A DNA stretch of 64,000 bases, taken from positions 1 to 64,000 of the forward strand of contig NZ_SVFW01000010.1 in the NCBI RefSeq assembly GCF_015056685.1. Direction: 5' to 3'. The position numbers and the translations under genes were made by a program. This DNA is from Butyrivibrio sp. Its GTDB lineage: Bacteria > Bacillota > Clostridia > Lachnospirales > Lachnospiraceae. Below the pieces are notes generated by a model that made no database searches, was not told where the DNA came from, and worked only from the letters and a program-made list of their open reading frames with translations. Positions 55,992 to 64,000 of this stretch are shown here, piece by piece. Every line of letters begins with the position of its first letter. The stretch's first letter is position 1.

Positions 55992-58900
55992 ATGATCAGT
56001 GCCCAGAACATTGGCAGCATAACCTTTAATCTTGCTGCGCTAGTCATAAGTATGACCTGTGTTCTATATACATTGATGATGAGGACAAGGATAAAGTTCA
56101 GTAACAGGCTTTTCATGTCCCTCATATTGATTGTTATTATAGATTCTCTTACAGGCATACTTTGCGAAGTTGTTGTTTATTCAGGGCTTTCTTATGGAGC
56201 AAAGCTCTTTTGTTTTTATGCCTTTCAGTATCTATACTTCTTTACGCATTTTGCCATTGCCCCAATCCTTGCTTTATACATCATTATTTCCTGCGGAGTC
56301 TCTTTTAGATTTTCCAAAAGAGCGCGTTTTTTACTTGCATTTCCTTTTATTCTCATGGAACTTATGGTGGCAGTAAATCCATTCACAAACATTGTTTATA
56401 GTGTAGATGAAAACATAGTTTTTCACAGAGGTGTTGGAGTATATATTGCCTATTTTGTCAGTGCGTTCTATGTCATGTTTTCTATAGTTGCAATGGTTTT
56501 GTACTGGAATGTCTTTAACAGGATGAAAAGATTTGCCATTGCATACTTCTTTATTCTTGTTATAGCAGGAACACTTATTCAGATGGTCGTTTTCAGTGTC
56601 AGATGTGAGCTTATGTGTGAGGCAATAGGGCTTCTGGGTCTTATGATCATGTTTGAAAATGATGAGGACAGGATTGATATTTCCACCTGGGGCTATAACC
56701 GAAACGCATTCTTGCATGATGCTGGCATATATTTTAAATATAACAGGCACTTTTATACTATCTGTATTCGCATTCAAAATGGCGATGTTTACAGGAAAAT
56801 AGCAGGCTATGAAGAATACGAAAAGGTTCTTTTCATGGTCGTGAAATTCTTAAGCAGTATCAGTCCCAAATATGAAGTTTACAGGGTGAGCAATGACTGT
56901 TTCTTTTTAATCTGCCCTGATATCGATGAAACAGAGGCGGGGAGAGTATCAAAGCAGGTCTTTGACAGGTTTCAGAGGGAGTGGCTAAGGAAAAACAGCA
57001 GTTTCCTGTTAAAAGCGTGTATTATACGCGCATATTCGCCAAAACAGTTTGGGAACATCGGATATCTTCTTCTTTTGTCTGATTCTGCATTTGAAAAAGA
57101 GCCTGACAGGATTTATTCACAAAATGACCTTGATTTTATTTTGAGAAGGGCCAAGGTTGAGATTGCGGTAAAAAGAGGTATTGAAGAAGGCAAGTTTAAA
57201 GTCTCTTATACGCCTATCTACTCCAAGGATGGCCTTATTATCTACGGTGCGAGGGCTGAGCTTGAGTTTACTGATGATGAGCTTGGGTATATAGATAAGT
57301 CGGAGTTTTTGCCTATAGCCGAGGAAACAGGCCTTATTGAAAGGCTTGGCTGGCTCAACATTGAGGAAGTTTTTTACTTCCTTGGAGGTGGTATCACGGA
57401 GGAAATGGGACTTGAGTTTATCATAATAAACCTTTCTGCCGTGCAGGTTATCAGGACTGATTTTGTAGATAACGTAAAAGCGCTCATAGAAAAATATGGA
57501 GTAAATCCAGGGAGAGTTATCTTTAACCTTACGGAATCTGCAGTGACTTCTGATGAAAAAATAATGAGCAATGTAATAAAAGAGCTGGTGGATATAGGCA
57601 TAAGGTTTGGTATTGAGAACTATGGAAGTGGCTTTTTTACCAATCAGAGTTCGGCGTCACCTCTTTTTGAAGGGGTTGTTATGGATGCTGCGCGTATGTA
57701 TACGGCATTTATGAATGAACAGACCAGGATCATTTTGGAGAACCGTATCAAAATGGTTAAGGATATGGGTAAAGACATACTTATAAGCCATGTTGATGAT
57801 GCGAATCTGATGGAATTTGCAAGCGAAATGAATGTTGATTACTTACAGGGCATGTATTTCTCTCAAGGCTCTTCAAGAAATGAATTTATAGCTATCCTGC
57901 GTGCAACAGAGCTTGCGAAGATGGAGGAAAGAAGAGCAAAGGCAGCAAGTGAAGCAAAAAGTAATTTCCTTGCCAATATGTCACATGAGATCAGAACACC
58001 TATTAATGCTGTGCTGGGCATGAATGAGGTTATCCTTCGTGAGTGTAAAGATGAAAAGATCATCGAATATGCTCAGAATATAGAAAGTGCAGGAAGGACG
58101 CTACTTTCCCTTATAAATGATATCCTTGATTTTTCCAAGATTGAATCAGGAAGTATGGAAATACATGAAGCAGAGTATGAGCTGTCTTCTGTACTTAATG
58201 ATGTCTTTAATATGGTGAATTTAAAGGCACAACAAAAAGCCCTAAAACTGCAGTTTGATATTGATGAAACAATTCCTGACAAGCTCTTTGGTGATGAGAT
58301 GAGAATCCGCCAGGTAATGGTGAATATCTTAAACAACGCTGTAAAATACACGCAAGAGGGCAAAATCACGCTTTCGCTCAATGGAATAGAACAAGAGAAG
58401 GGGATTCTTCTTGTTCTTAAGGTAAAAGACACCGGTATAGGCATAAAACCTGAGGAAATGGATTCTCTTTTTGATAAGTTCAAAAGATTGGATTTAGATA
58501 AGAACAAGACAGTTGAAGGAAGTGGACTGGGGCTTGCTATTACCCATTCCCTTATTGAACTTATGGATGGAACTATAGATGTTGAGAGTGAATATGGAGT
58601 CGGAACTACCTTTATAATCACGCTTCCACAGGGAATAAGGAGCAAATCTCAGATTGGAGATTTCAAGTCACGAATTGCCAAGACAATAAAAAATAGTAAG
58701 GAGTATCATGAGAAATTCGTGGCTCCTGACGCAAAGATACTTGTGGTAGATGATACTCCTATGAACCATGTTGTCATAAGAGAGCTTCTGAAAAATACTA
58801 AGATACAGATCGAATCCGCAAGGAGCGGTGCTGAGTGCCTTGAAAAACAGCGCTTTGAAAAGTATGACATTATTTTTATGGATTATAGAATGCCACAGAT

Positions 58901-59780
58901 GGATGGCATTGAGACTTTAGAGGCTATGAAGGAAGATGATGACAGTAAAAATAAAGACACACCGGTCATCATTCTTACAGCAAACGCAATATCCGGAGCT
59001 AGAGAAAATTTCTTGCAGGCGGGCTTTGAGGACTATCTTTCAAAACCAATTGAAAGTGAAAAGCTTGAGAAACTCATCATGAAGTTTTTGCCTAAGGATA
59101 AGGTTACGGCCAGTGAGGATGAAAGTAAAGGCGATGATCATGAGGAAGATACTATTGGAAATGATAATCCTTTCACCGGAGTTTTCAAGGAGATTGACTA
59201 CAAAGAGGGGCTTAAGAACTGCGGAAGTCTTGAAAGCTATCTGAATATCTTAAAGGTTTATTATGATTCAATAAACTTTACCAGAGACAATATTTATGGA
59301 GCCTATGAGTCGGGAAATATCAAGGATTATACAAGCTACGTTCATTCACTTAAGAGTACAAGCAGGACTATAGGGGCAACAAAGCTGTCAAATATGGCCA
59401 AAATGCTGGAGGATGCAGGTAACAACGAAGATATAAATACTATAGATGAGTTCACGCCAGAGCTTTTAAATCTGTATCATATTGTAGAGCATGAGCTTTC
59501 TGAAGTTAAGAAAATCGTTGACTCAAAAGAAGATAATGTCAGCGACAAACCACTTATTTCTGAGAGTCAGCTTATGGACGCATATAATACAATAGTGGAA
59601 GTATGTGAGGTGCTGGACTATGACACGTTAATATATGTTCTTGATACAGTTAATAAATATAGTGTTAGAGGCGTGGATAATGATATAATTAAGAAAATAG
59701 GTGAACTATCTTATAAACTTGATTGGGACGGGATAAAGCAAATCGTTACAGACAGGCTAAATAACAGGGAGAACAAGTGA
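55992..59780 (+). CDS. Hybrid histidine kinase with inactive GGDEF and EAL domains, REC and HPt
   Basis: 1262 residues: about seven helices (1-220), GGDEF-like fold (~230-390) with RVSNDCFF where GGDEF should be, EAL-like domain (~400-640), HisKA with MSHEIRTPINAV (His near 665), ATPase (NNAVKYT, DTGIGI, GSGLGLA), REC with Asp near 964 (FMDYRMP), and HPt with HSLKSTS (His near 1118). The EAL motif reads GARAELEF, so the catalytic Glu is lost, and the later DDFG motif is ENYG. Hence it likely senses c-di-GMP or similar, or uses these domains as scaffolds, while the phosphorelay is active. The next gene encodes a receiver partner. Confidence 0.88.
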   Translation: MISAQNIGSITFNLAALVISMTCVLYTLMMRTRIKFSNRLFMSLILIVIIDSLTGILCEVVVYSGLSYGAKLFCFYAFQYLYFFTHFAIAPILALYIIISCGVSFRFSKRARFLLAFPFILMELMVAVNPFTNIVYSVDENIVFHRGVGVYIAYFVSAFYVMFSIVAMVLYWNVFNRMKRFAIAYFFILVIAGTLIQMVVFSVRCELMCEAIGLLGLMIMFENDEDRIDISTWGYNRNAFLHDAGIYFKYNRHFYTICIRIQNGDVYRKIAGYEEYEKVLFMVVKFLSSISPKYEVYRVSNDCFFLICPDIDETEAGRVSKQVFDRFQREWLRKNSSFLLKACIIRAYSPKQFGNIGYLLLLSDSAFEKEPDRIYSQNDLDFILRRAKVEIAVKRGIEEGKFKVSYTPIYSKDGLIIYGARAELEFTDDELGYIDKSEFLPIAEETGLIERLGWLNIEEVFYFLGGGITEEMGLEFIIINLSAVQVIRTDFVDNVKALIEKYGVNPGRVIFNLTESAVTSDEKIMSNVIKELVDIGIRFGIENYGSGFFTNQSSASPLFEGVVMDAARMYTAFMNEQTRIILENRIKMVKDMGKDILISHVDDANLMEFASEMNVDYLQGMYFSQGSSRNEFIAILRATELAKMEERRAKAASEAKSNFLANMSHEIRTPINAVLGMNEVILRECKDEKIIEYAQNIESAGRTLLSLINDILDFSKIESGSMEIHEAEYELSSVLNDVFNMVNLKAQQKALKLQFDIDETIPDKLFGDEMRIRQVMVNILNNAVKYTQEGKITLSLNGIEQEKGILLVLKVKDTGIGIKPEEMDSLFDKFKRLDLDKNKTVEGSGLGLAITHSLIELMDGTIDVESEYGVGTTFIITLPQGIRSKSQIGDFKSRIAKTIKNSKEYHEKFVAPDAKILVVDDTPMNHVVIRELLKNTKIQIESARSGAECLEKQRFEKYDIIFMDYRMPQMDGIETLEAMKEDDDSKNKDTPVIILTANAISGARENFLQAGFEDYLSKPIESEKLEKLIMKFLPKDKVTASEDESKGDDHEEDTIGNDNPFTGVFKEIDYKEGLKNCGSLESYLNILKVYYDSINFTRDNIYGAYESGNIKDYTSYVHSLKSTSRTIGATKLSNMAKMLEDAGNNEDINTIDEFTPELLNLYHIVEHELSEVKKIVDSKEDNVSDKPLISESQLMDAYNTIVEVCEVLDYDTLIYVLDTVNKYSVRGVDNDIIKKIGELSYKLDWDGIKQIVTDRLNNRENK

Positions 59781-60544
59781 TGTTCAATAAAAAAATCCTG
59801 CTGGTCAGAAAAACAGAGACCTTCATGGTTAATGCAATTAAAAATAACCTTCTGCAGGCACATTTTCAGGTCAAAGATTCGGATTATTCAATCAAACAGC
59901 TAAGTGAAAATGCCCGGGCAGCAGATCTGATTATCCTCTATACAGACTCAGACGTAGAGGATCATCGTGATGCTTTTATTTATCTTAAAGATCTGTGCGC
60001 GGAAGATAATAAGGTGGTTCTGATCATTGGTGAAGATGAGGCCTTTAGATTTGCACATAGATTTATTCCCAAAGAGGACATTGCGTTTGAGGTATACAGG
60101 CCTCTTGATATGGCAGATCTGATGTCAAAGGTAAGTATTGCTACAGATGACGAGTTTGAGCAGCAACGAAGAAAATGCATACTTATCATAGATGATGATC
60201 TTACATTTCTTCAGATGACAAGAGAAGTATTAAAGGATACCTACAGGGTGGGAATGGCCAATTCCGGAACCCAGGCGATAGCATGGCTTGCCAATAACCA
60301 CGCGGATCTTATCCTGCTTGACTATGATATGCCAATATTGGACGGACCAAAAGTAATGGAAATGTTAAAGAGTGAAAGCTTTTCCAGCTCTACACCTATA
60401 ATGTTCCTTACAGGTAAAAATGACAGGAAATCTGTTACCAGTGTTATTTCACTAAAACCGGTTGATTACCTCTTGAAGTCCATAACTAAAGAGAAACTTT
60501 TAAAAACCCTTGAAGATTTCTTTGATTCCGGGAAGAAAAAATGA
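59777..60544 (+). CDS. Double-receiver response regulator without output domain
   Basis: 255 residues with two CheY-like halves. The first (1-125) lacks the phospho-acceptor Asp and acidic pocket, so it is a pseudo-receiver. The second (~133-250) has IIDDD, LLDYDMPILDG with the acceptor Asp, and a Lys near LKPVDYLLKS. It overlaps the upstream hybrid kinase by 4 bases and is the obvious end point of its HPt phosphorelay. No DNA-binding domain. Confidence 0.85.
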   Translation: MMFNKKILLVRKTETFMVNAIKNNLLQAHFQVKDSDYSIKQLSENARAADLIILYTDSDVEDHRDAFIYLKDLCAEDNKVVLIIGEDEAFRFAHRFIPKEDIAFEVYRPLDMADLMSKVSIATDDEFEQQRRKCILIIDDDLTFLQMTREVLKDTYRVGMANSGTQAIAWLANNHADLILLDYDMPILDGPKVMEMLKSESFSSSTPIMFLTGKNDRKSVTSVISLKPVDYLLKSITKEKLLKTLEDFFDSGKKK

Positions 60545-62502
60545 TTGAGACGAATCTACTTGGAGCTGCAACCTTTAGGATTGCTGCGGCTATTATCAGT
60601 ATTACCTGCATATTCTATACGACTGTTCTTAAAACCAAAAAAAGTATCAGAAGGAGACTCTTTCTGATACTTCTATATATAGTGTTTGCTGATTCTGTTT
60701 CAGGCCTTTTGTCTTCAATTGTCTTAGAATCTGAGCTTATTCCATATAATCCCAAATATATCATATGCTACTTTTTGGAGTCCTTTTATTATTGTACTCA
60801 CTTTGGTACTGTAGTTGTCTTTCTGTATTACATGTCATACGTATGCGACGTCTTGTTCAGGTATGGCAAACTCAGAAAAAGAATTATTCTTTTGCCTTTA
60901 TTATTTATAGAACTGGCATTGCTTACTAATCCACTGACTAGTTTTATGTTTTCGATAGATGAAAACATGATCATAAAAAAAGAAATTGGTATCTATATCG
61001 CATATTTCATAACTCTATTATATTTCATCAACTGCGTGATCATGCTGTTTAAATACTGGAAAACTGTGAACTATACCAAGATAGCGGCTATTGCTTATTT
61101 TTTGGCGCTCACATTTGCAGGAATATTGATCCAGCTGGCATTTCCATGGGTTATGTGTGAAATACTATGTGAATCCATAGGCCTCATGGGAATTATGATA
61201 ATGATCGAAAAAGAAGATGAATTACTGGATTCTACGACAAAAGCCTACAATAGAATAGCTCTTTTACAGGACCTTGGAAATATCATAGGAATGAAAAGAA
61301 GTTTCAAGATAATATGCATAAGAATAGATAATGCGGAAAATTATAGAAGGATCATGGGGGTAGACAGCTTTGACAAGATACTTGCTGAAATAGTTGCAAC
61401 AATACAAGGAATCAATAATTATCTGAACGTATATAGAAATGGTGATGCTAACTTTTTTATCATAATTCCTGATGCAGATGATAAAAAAGTAAATGATCTG
61501 GCAGAGCTTCTCAGCAGAAGATTTGAAGAAGGCTTCTTTACAGAAAAAGGTGAAACAAAGGTAAATGCGACAATTCTTCTTGCAGGATATCCTGAAGAAT
61601 TTAAATTTGCTGATGACATAGTTCTTTTATCTGAGGCACCACTTGATGCTGATGAGTATGGAAAGATTATAAAAGGCAGGGATCTGGAATTTCTTTTAAG
61701 GACAATAGAAGTTGAAAAGGCTATTTCACAGGGAATATCTGAAAACAAATTCCGTGTATATTATCAGCCAATCTATGGCAAAAAATGCGGATGCATAAAG
61801 GCTGCGCAGGCACTATTAAAGCTTGAGGATGATGAGCTTGGAGAAGTGAATTTCAGAGAGTTCATGCCAATTGCAGAGAGAACTGGTTTTGCGGAAGAAC
61901 TTGAAATAAGAATGATCGAATCCGTAATCAAATTCCTTGGGAATGACGTTAACAGAGGATATATGAGTATTGATTTTGTCATTATCCATATCATGGCAGC
62001 TAAGGTCCTTAATAAAAATCTGGTCACAACTGTCCAGGAACTTCTTGTTAAGTACAATGTTGATCCAAAGCTTATTGCCTTTGACATAAGTGATACTATG
62101 GCAGAAATGTCGGAAGATAATTTGAAGTATGTTGTAAATGAGTTTTATGATACCGGAATAAGGCTCTTCCTTGGTAATTATGGTAAAGATTCATCAAGGA
62201 TAACTTTAGATGCCATGGAAAAATTTGATGGCGTTATCATGAGCGCATGGCGTTTTTTGGATCCCGATATGGTAAAACAGGGCGATATCATTATGAAAGC
62301 CAGAACAGATATGCTCACGCAGCTTGGCAAAAAAATTCTCATAGGTGGAGTAGATAATAAAATATATTTTGATAAGATACTGCAGGTCAGTGGTGATTAT
62401 ATGTCCGGCAAGTATTTGTCTGCACCACTTTCCAAAAATGAGATACAGGTCAGGTTCTGGGATTACGATAGGGTTGCACTGGGAGATGCAACAGAAATTT
62501 AA
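60541..62502 (+). CDS. Membrane protein with degenerate GGDEF and EAL domains
   Basis: 653 residues, paralogous to the first 640 of the 55992 hybrid kinase: seven helices (the start IETNLLGAATFRIAAAIISI mirrors ISAQNIGSITFNLAALVISM), GGDEF replaced by RNGDANFF, and an EAL domain with the motif AQALLKL, Gln instead of the catalytic Glu, and no DDFG. It should therefore not make or break c-di-GMP, and may bind it or act as a scaffold. It overlaps the double-receiver gene by 4 bases. Confidence 0.86.
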   Translation: MIETNLLGAATFRIAAAIISITCIFYTTVLKTKKSIRRRLFLILLYIVFADSVSGLLSSIVLESELIPYNPKYIICYFLESFYYCTHFGTVVVFLYYMSYVCDVLFRYGKLRKRIILLPLLFIELALLTNPLTSFMFSIDENMIIKKEIGIYIAYFITLLYFINCVIMLFKYWKTVNYTKIAAIAYFLALTFAGILIQLAFPWVMCEILCESIGLMGIMIMIEKEDELLDSTTKAYNRIALLQDLGNIIGMKRSFKIICIRIDNAENYRRIMGVDSFDKILAEIVATIQGINNYLNVYRNGDANFFIIIPDADDKKVNDLAELLSRRFEEGFFTEKGETKVNATILLAGYPEEFKFADDIVLLSEAPLDADEYGKIIKGRDLEFLLRTIEVEKAISQGISENKFRVYYQPIYGKKCGCIKAAQALLKLEDDELGEVNFREFMPIAERTGFAEELEIRMIESVIKFLGNDVNRGYMSIDFVIIHIMAAKVLNKNLVTTVQELLVKYNVDPKLIAFDISDTMAEMSEDNLKYVVNEFYDTGIRLFLGNYGKDSSRITLDAMEKFDGVIMSAWRFLDPDMVKQGDIIMKARTDMLTQLGKKILIGGVDNKIYFDKILQVSGDYMSGKYLSAPLSKNEIQVRFWDYDRVALGDATEI

Positions 62503-62539
62503 AGTGGAATTAAGCTTCAAATTATTGTATTTTATTATT

Positions 62540-62863
62540 ATGACATGCAAAGAGGCTGAAAAATTAATTCCATTATTTTTAGACGATGACCTTGATAATA
62601 AGGACCTGGCTGAATTTATCGAGCACATAGACAACTGTCCTGAATGTAAGGAGGAGCTTACTATACAGTTTCTTGTGAAGACCGGTATGCAGAGGCTTGA
62701 GGACGGCAATACCTTTAACCTCAAACAGGAACTTCTTATCCTTATTAAAGACGCCAAAAAACGACTGAAATTTAGAAGAAATCTCTTTTTACTCAGCATA
62801 CTTTTGGAACTGGCGGTCGTTGTTCTTGTGGTGACAGTATCGGTCCTTGCCTTTGCGTTATAA
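62540..62863 (+). CDS. Zinc-finger anti-sigma-like membrane protein
   Basis: 107 residues: Cys3 near the start, then HIDNCPEC (H-x3-C-x2-C, ~29-36) as in zf-HC2 domains of ZAS anti-sigma factors, and a C-terminal helix of ~22 residues. There is no sigma factor gene adjacent, so the partner is unknown. The ATG at 62540 is chosen because the Cys3 spacing fits; it lacks a ribosome site, and an ATG at 62486 behind GGGAG is the alternative. Confidence 0.72.
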   Translation: MTCKEAEKLIPLFLDDDLDNKDLAEFIEHIDNCPECKEELTIQFLVKTGMQRLEDGNTFNLKQELLILIKDAKKRLKFRRNLFLLSILLELAVVVLVVTVSVLAFAL

Positions 62864-62893
62864 CTATTATTTTATACAGGTTGGGGAAGAATT

Positions 62894-64000
62894 TTGAGTA
62901 AATTATCTTTAGATATTGTAGATCTTGTAAAAAATGCTTTTTATGCCATGCCTGCATTTACAGATGCAGACGGCGATTTCATAAATGGAGTATATGGTGC
63001 TGTATATAAGCTCTCAGGTATATTAAAGTCTGGCGATCATAGTGAAATTGAGATTGTCAAAAATGAGGCTGAAAAGGAAGGCCTTATTCCTGCCATTAAG
63101 GTTCAGATTGATCGCTTTGAAGGTATCATTTCTCCTAATGGCGAGGGTACTATTTCTGTAAATGATGAGCTTTTAGGCCGCCTTGAAGCAGAGCTTTCAA
63201 ACTTATCACCTACAGGAACAGCGGTAAAGACTGCGTCATTTGAAGGTACAGTAAAAGTTACTTCAGATCTTAATGAGGTAGAGGCTTTATTTGGTACAAA
63301 AGCTGATTATGCCTCATTCTTTTTCTTATATGACAATTTATCTGCGGATGGAAGCAAGAAAAAAGATGTTCTTGGACTTTCAATTTGTTTTGACGGAAAA
63401 GAAATCTATTATATTCCGGTAGAGAATTTCATAACGGCTGATTATCTTGGTAAGAAGTTGAGCGTCCTTAGCAAAGACTGCAGTCTTGCGACTTTTGATA
63501 TAAAGAGCAGCTTTTATTATTTTGAGCCTTTTGAAATAGCAGAAAGAACAAGCGGCTATGATGATAAAGAAATAAACGACAGTGACAAAAGATGCTTTGA
63601 TGATCTTTTGGGTGCTTACCTGGTTAATCCACTTAAAAATGATTACCAGATTGAGGATGTAGCGAGGGAATACCTTGATCTCAGACTCCCTAAAAAGGCA
63701 GATATATTTGGGAAAGACAGCCTTCGGAATGCAGATGAAAAAGCATTAAGTGATTATGCATCCAAGGCATGCGAAGTTATATACAGGGCGACACCTCTTA
63801 TCAGAAAGAAGCTTGAAAAGCTGCAGATGATAAAGCTTTTCTACAATATTGAGATGCCTCTTTCATACATTCTTTTCTCAATGGAAAAAGAGGGTATCAT
63901 AGCAAAAAGAGATGAGCTTAAGGCATATGGAGATAAGCTTCAGGTCCGCATATTAGAGCTTGAGAAGGCAATATATGAAGCAGCCGGGTGCGAGTTTAAC
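62894..64000 (+). CDS. DNA polymerase I-like protein with relict 5' nuclease domain, partial
   Basis: Reads from a TTG at 62894 behind TTGGGGAAG to the window edge (369 residues, no stop). Residues 14-40, NAFYAMPAFTDADGDFINGV and on, match the opening of Pol I 5' nuclease domains, but the ~250-residue catalytic remainder is missing. Residues ~130-315 match the 3'-5' exonuclease-like domain (FDDLLGAYLVNPLKNDYQIE) without its DEDD carboxylates, so proofreading should be dead. Residues ~320-369 enter the polymerase domain (LFYNIEMPLSYILFSMEKEG). If the rest is intact, it is a Klenow-like polymerase with no nuclease. Confidence 0.82.
   Translation, partial: MSKLSLDIVDLVKNAFYAMPAFTDADGDFINGVYGAVYKLSGILKSGDHSEIEIVKNEAEKEGLIPAIKVQIDRFEGIISPNGEGTISVNDELLGRLEAELSNLSPTGTAVKTASFEGTVKVTSDLNEVEALFGTKADYASFFFLYDNLSADGSKKKDVLGLSICFDGKEIYYIPVENFITADYLGKKLSVLSKDCSLATFDIKSSFYYFEPFEIAERTSGYDDKEINDSDKRCFDDLLGAYLVNPLKNDYQIEDVAREYLDLRLPKKADIFGKDSLRNADEKALSDYASKACEVIYRATPLIRKKLEKLQMIKLFYNIEMPLSYILFSMEKEGIIAKRDELKAYGDKLQVRILELEKAIYEAAGCEFN

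Noticed and set aside
58073..58645. 190-residue minus-strand frame
   Set aside because: Antisense to the well-conserved kinase domain of the hybrid kinase; serine-rich shadow.
62206..62799. 197-residue minus-strand frame
   Set aside because: Antisense to the end of the degenerate EAL gene and the zinc-finger gene; low-complexity and no ribosome site.
1..64000. CRISPR arrays, insertion sequences, prophage genes
   Set aside because: No spaced repeat arrays, transposase, integrase or phage structural motifs were seen; the short 13-base repeat at 47001-47027 has only two copies.

Overview
The window is a chromosomal segment of a low-GC Firmicute, most likely a rumen or gut Lachnospiraceae of the Butyrivibrio/Pseudobutyrivibrio type. 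This rests on the AT-rich code, GGAGG-type ribosome sites, frequent TTG/GTG starts, a family II pyrophosphatase with CBS and DRTGG inserts, and membrane-bound c-di-GMP-type signalling proteins; the genus is inference. No transposase, integrase, CRISPR array, rRNA or origin was seen.

Layout. (1) 0-8.1 kb, housekeeping: an RsmF-like rRNA methyltransferase, a heterodimeric ABC exporter, CBS-type inorganic pyrophosphatase, a very large imperfect hairpin, a Nudix hydrolase and tRNA-Leu(CAA) on the minus strand. (2) 8.3-12.6 kb, signalling: a 7TM receptor without an obvious output domain and two HD-GYP proteins. (3) 12.8-15.7 kb: an uncharacterised GT-B-like protein coupled to a GPH-type sugar symporter, closed by a strong terminator. 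(4) 16.0-33.9 kb: one long plus-strand run that reads as a Wzx/Wzy exopolysaccharide operon (Alg14/Alg13-like pair, priming glycosyltransferase, Wzz/BY-kinase, glycosyltransferases, Wzy, VanZ, CotH kinase-like protein, flippase, TagF-like transferase), with RiPP genes inside it: a PqqD-like recognition protein, a nucleotidyltransferase, an HPr-kinase-like protein and an asparagine-synthetase-like lasso cyclase. (5) 33.9-37.9 kb: a lasso precursor gene on the opposite strand, a lasso leader peptidase, an ABC exporter and a response regulator/histidine kinase pair. (6) 37.9-50.3 kb: surface-glycan island of acyltransferases, GT2 enzymes and polytopic GT-C-like transferases, partly on the minus strand. 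(7) 50.4-53.5 kb: a second lasso kinase, cyclase and precursor set. (8) 53.6-55.8 kb: a GT2 enzyme and a Stealth phosphotransferase. (9) 56-62.9 kb: a phosphorelay hybrid kinase, a double receiver protein and a paralogue, both large proteins carrying GGDEF and EAL domains whose catalytic motifs are lost, followed by a zinc-finger membrane protein. (10) 62.9 kb to the end: the start of a DNA polymerase I-like protein in which the 5' nuclease domain is almost entirely missing.

The main story is a paeninodin-type lasso peptide system woven into a surface polysaccharide locus. There are two precursor/cyclase/kinase sets but only one visible recognition protein, one leader peptidase and one exporter, so these are probably shared. 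The two precursors differ sharply: one has a canonical leader and ring register, a very long core and a C-terminal serine; the other is antisense to its cyclase, has a register one residue off and ends in proline. All functional statements are from reading the sequence and family knowledge; nothing was searched or computed.
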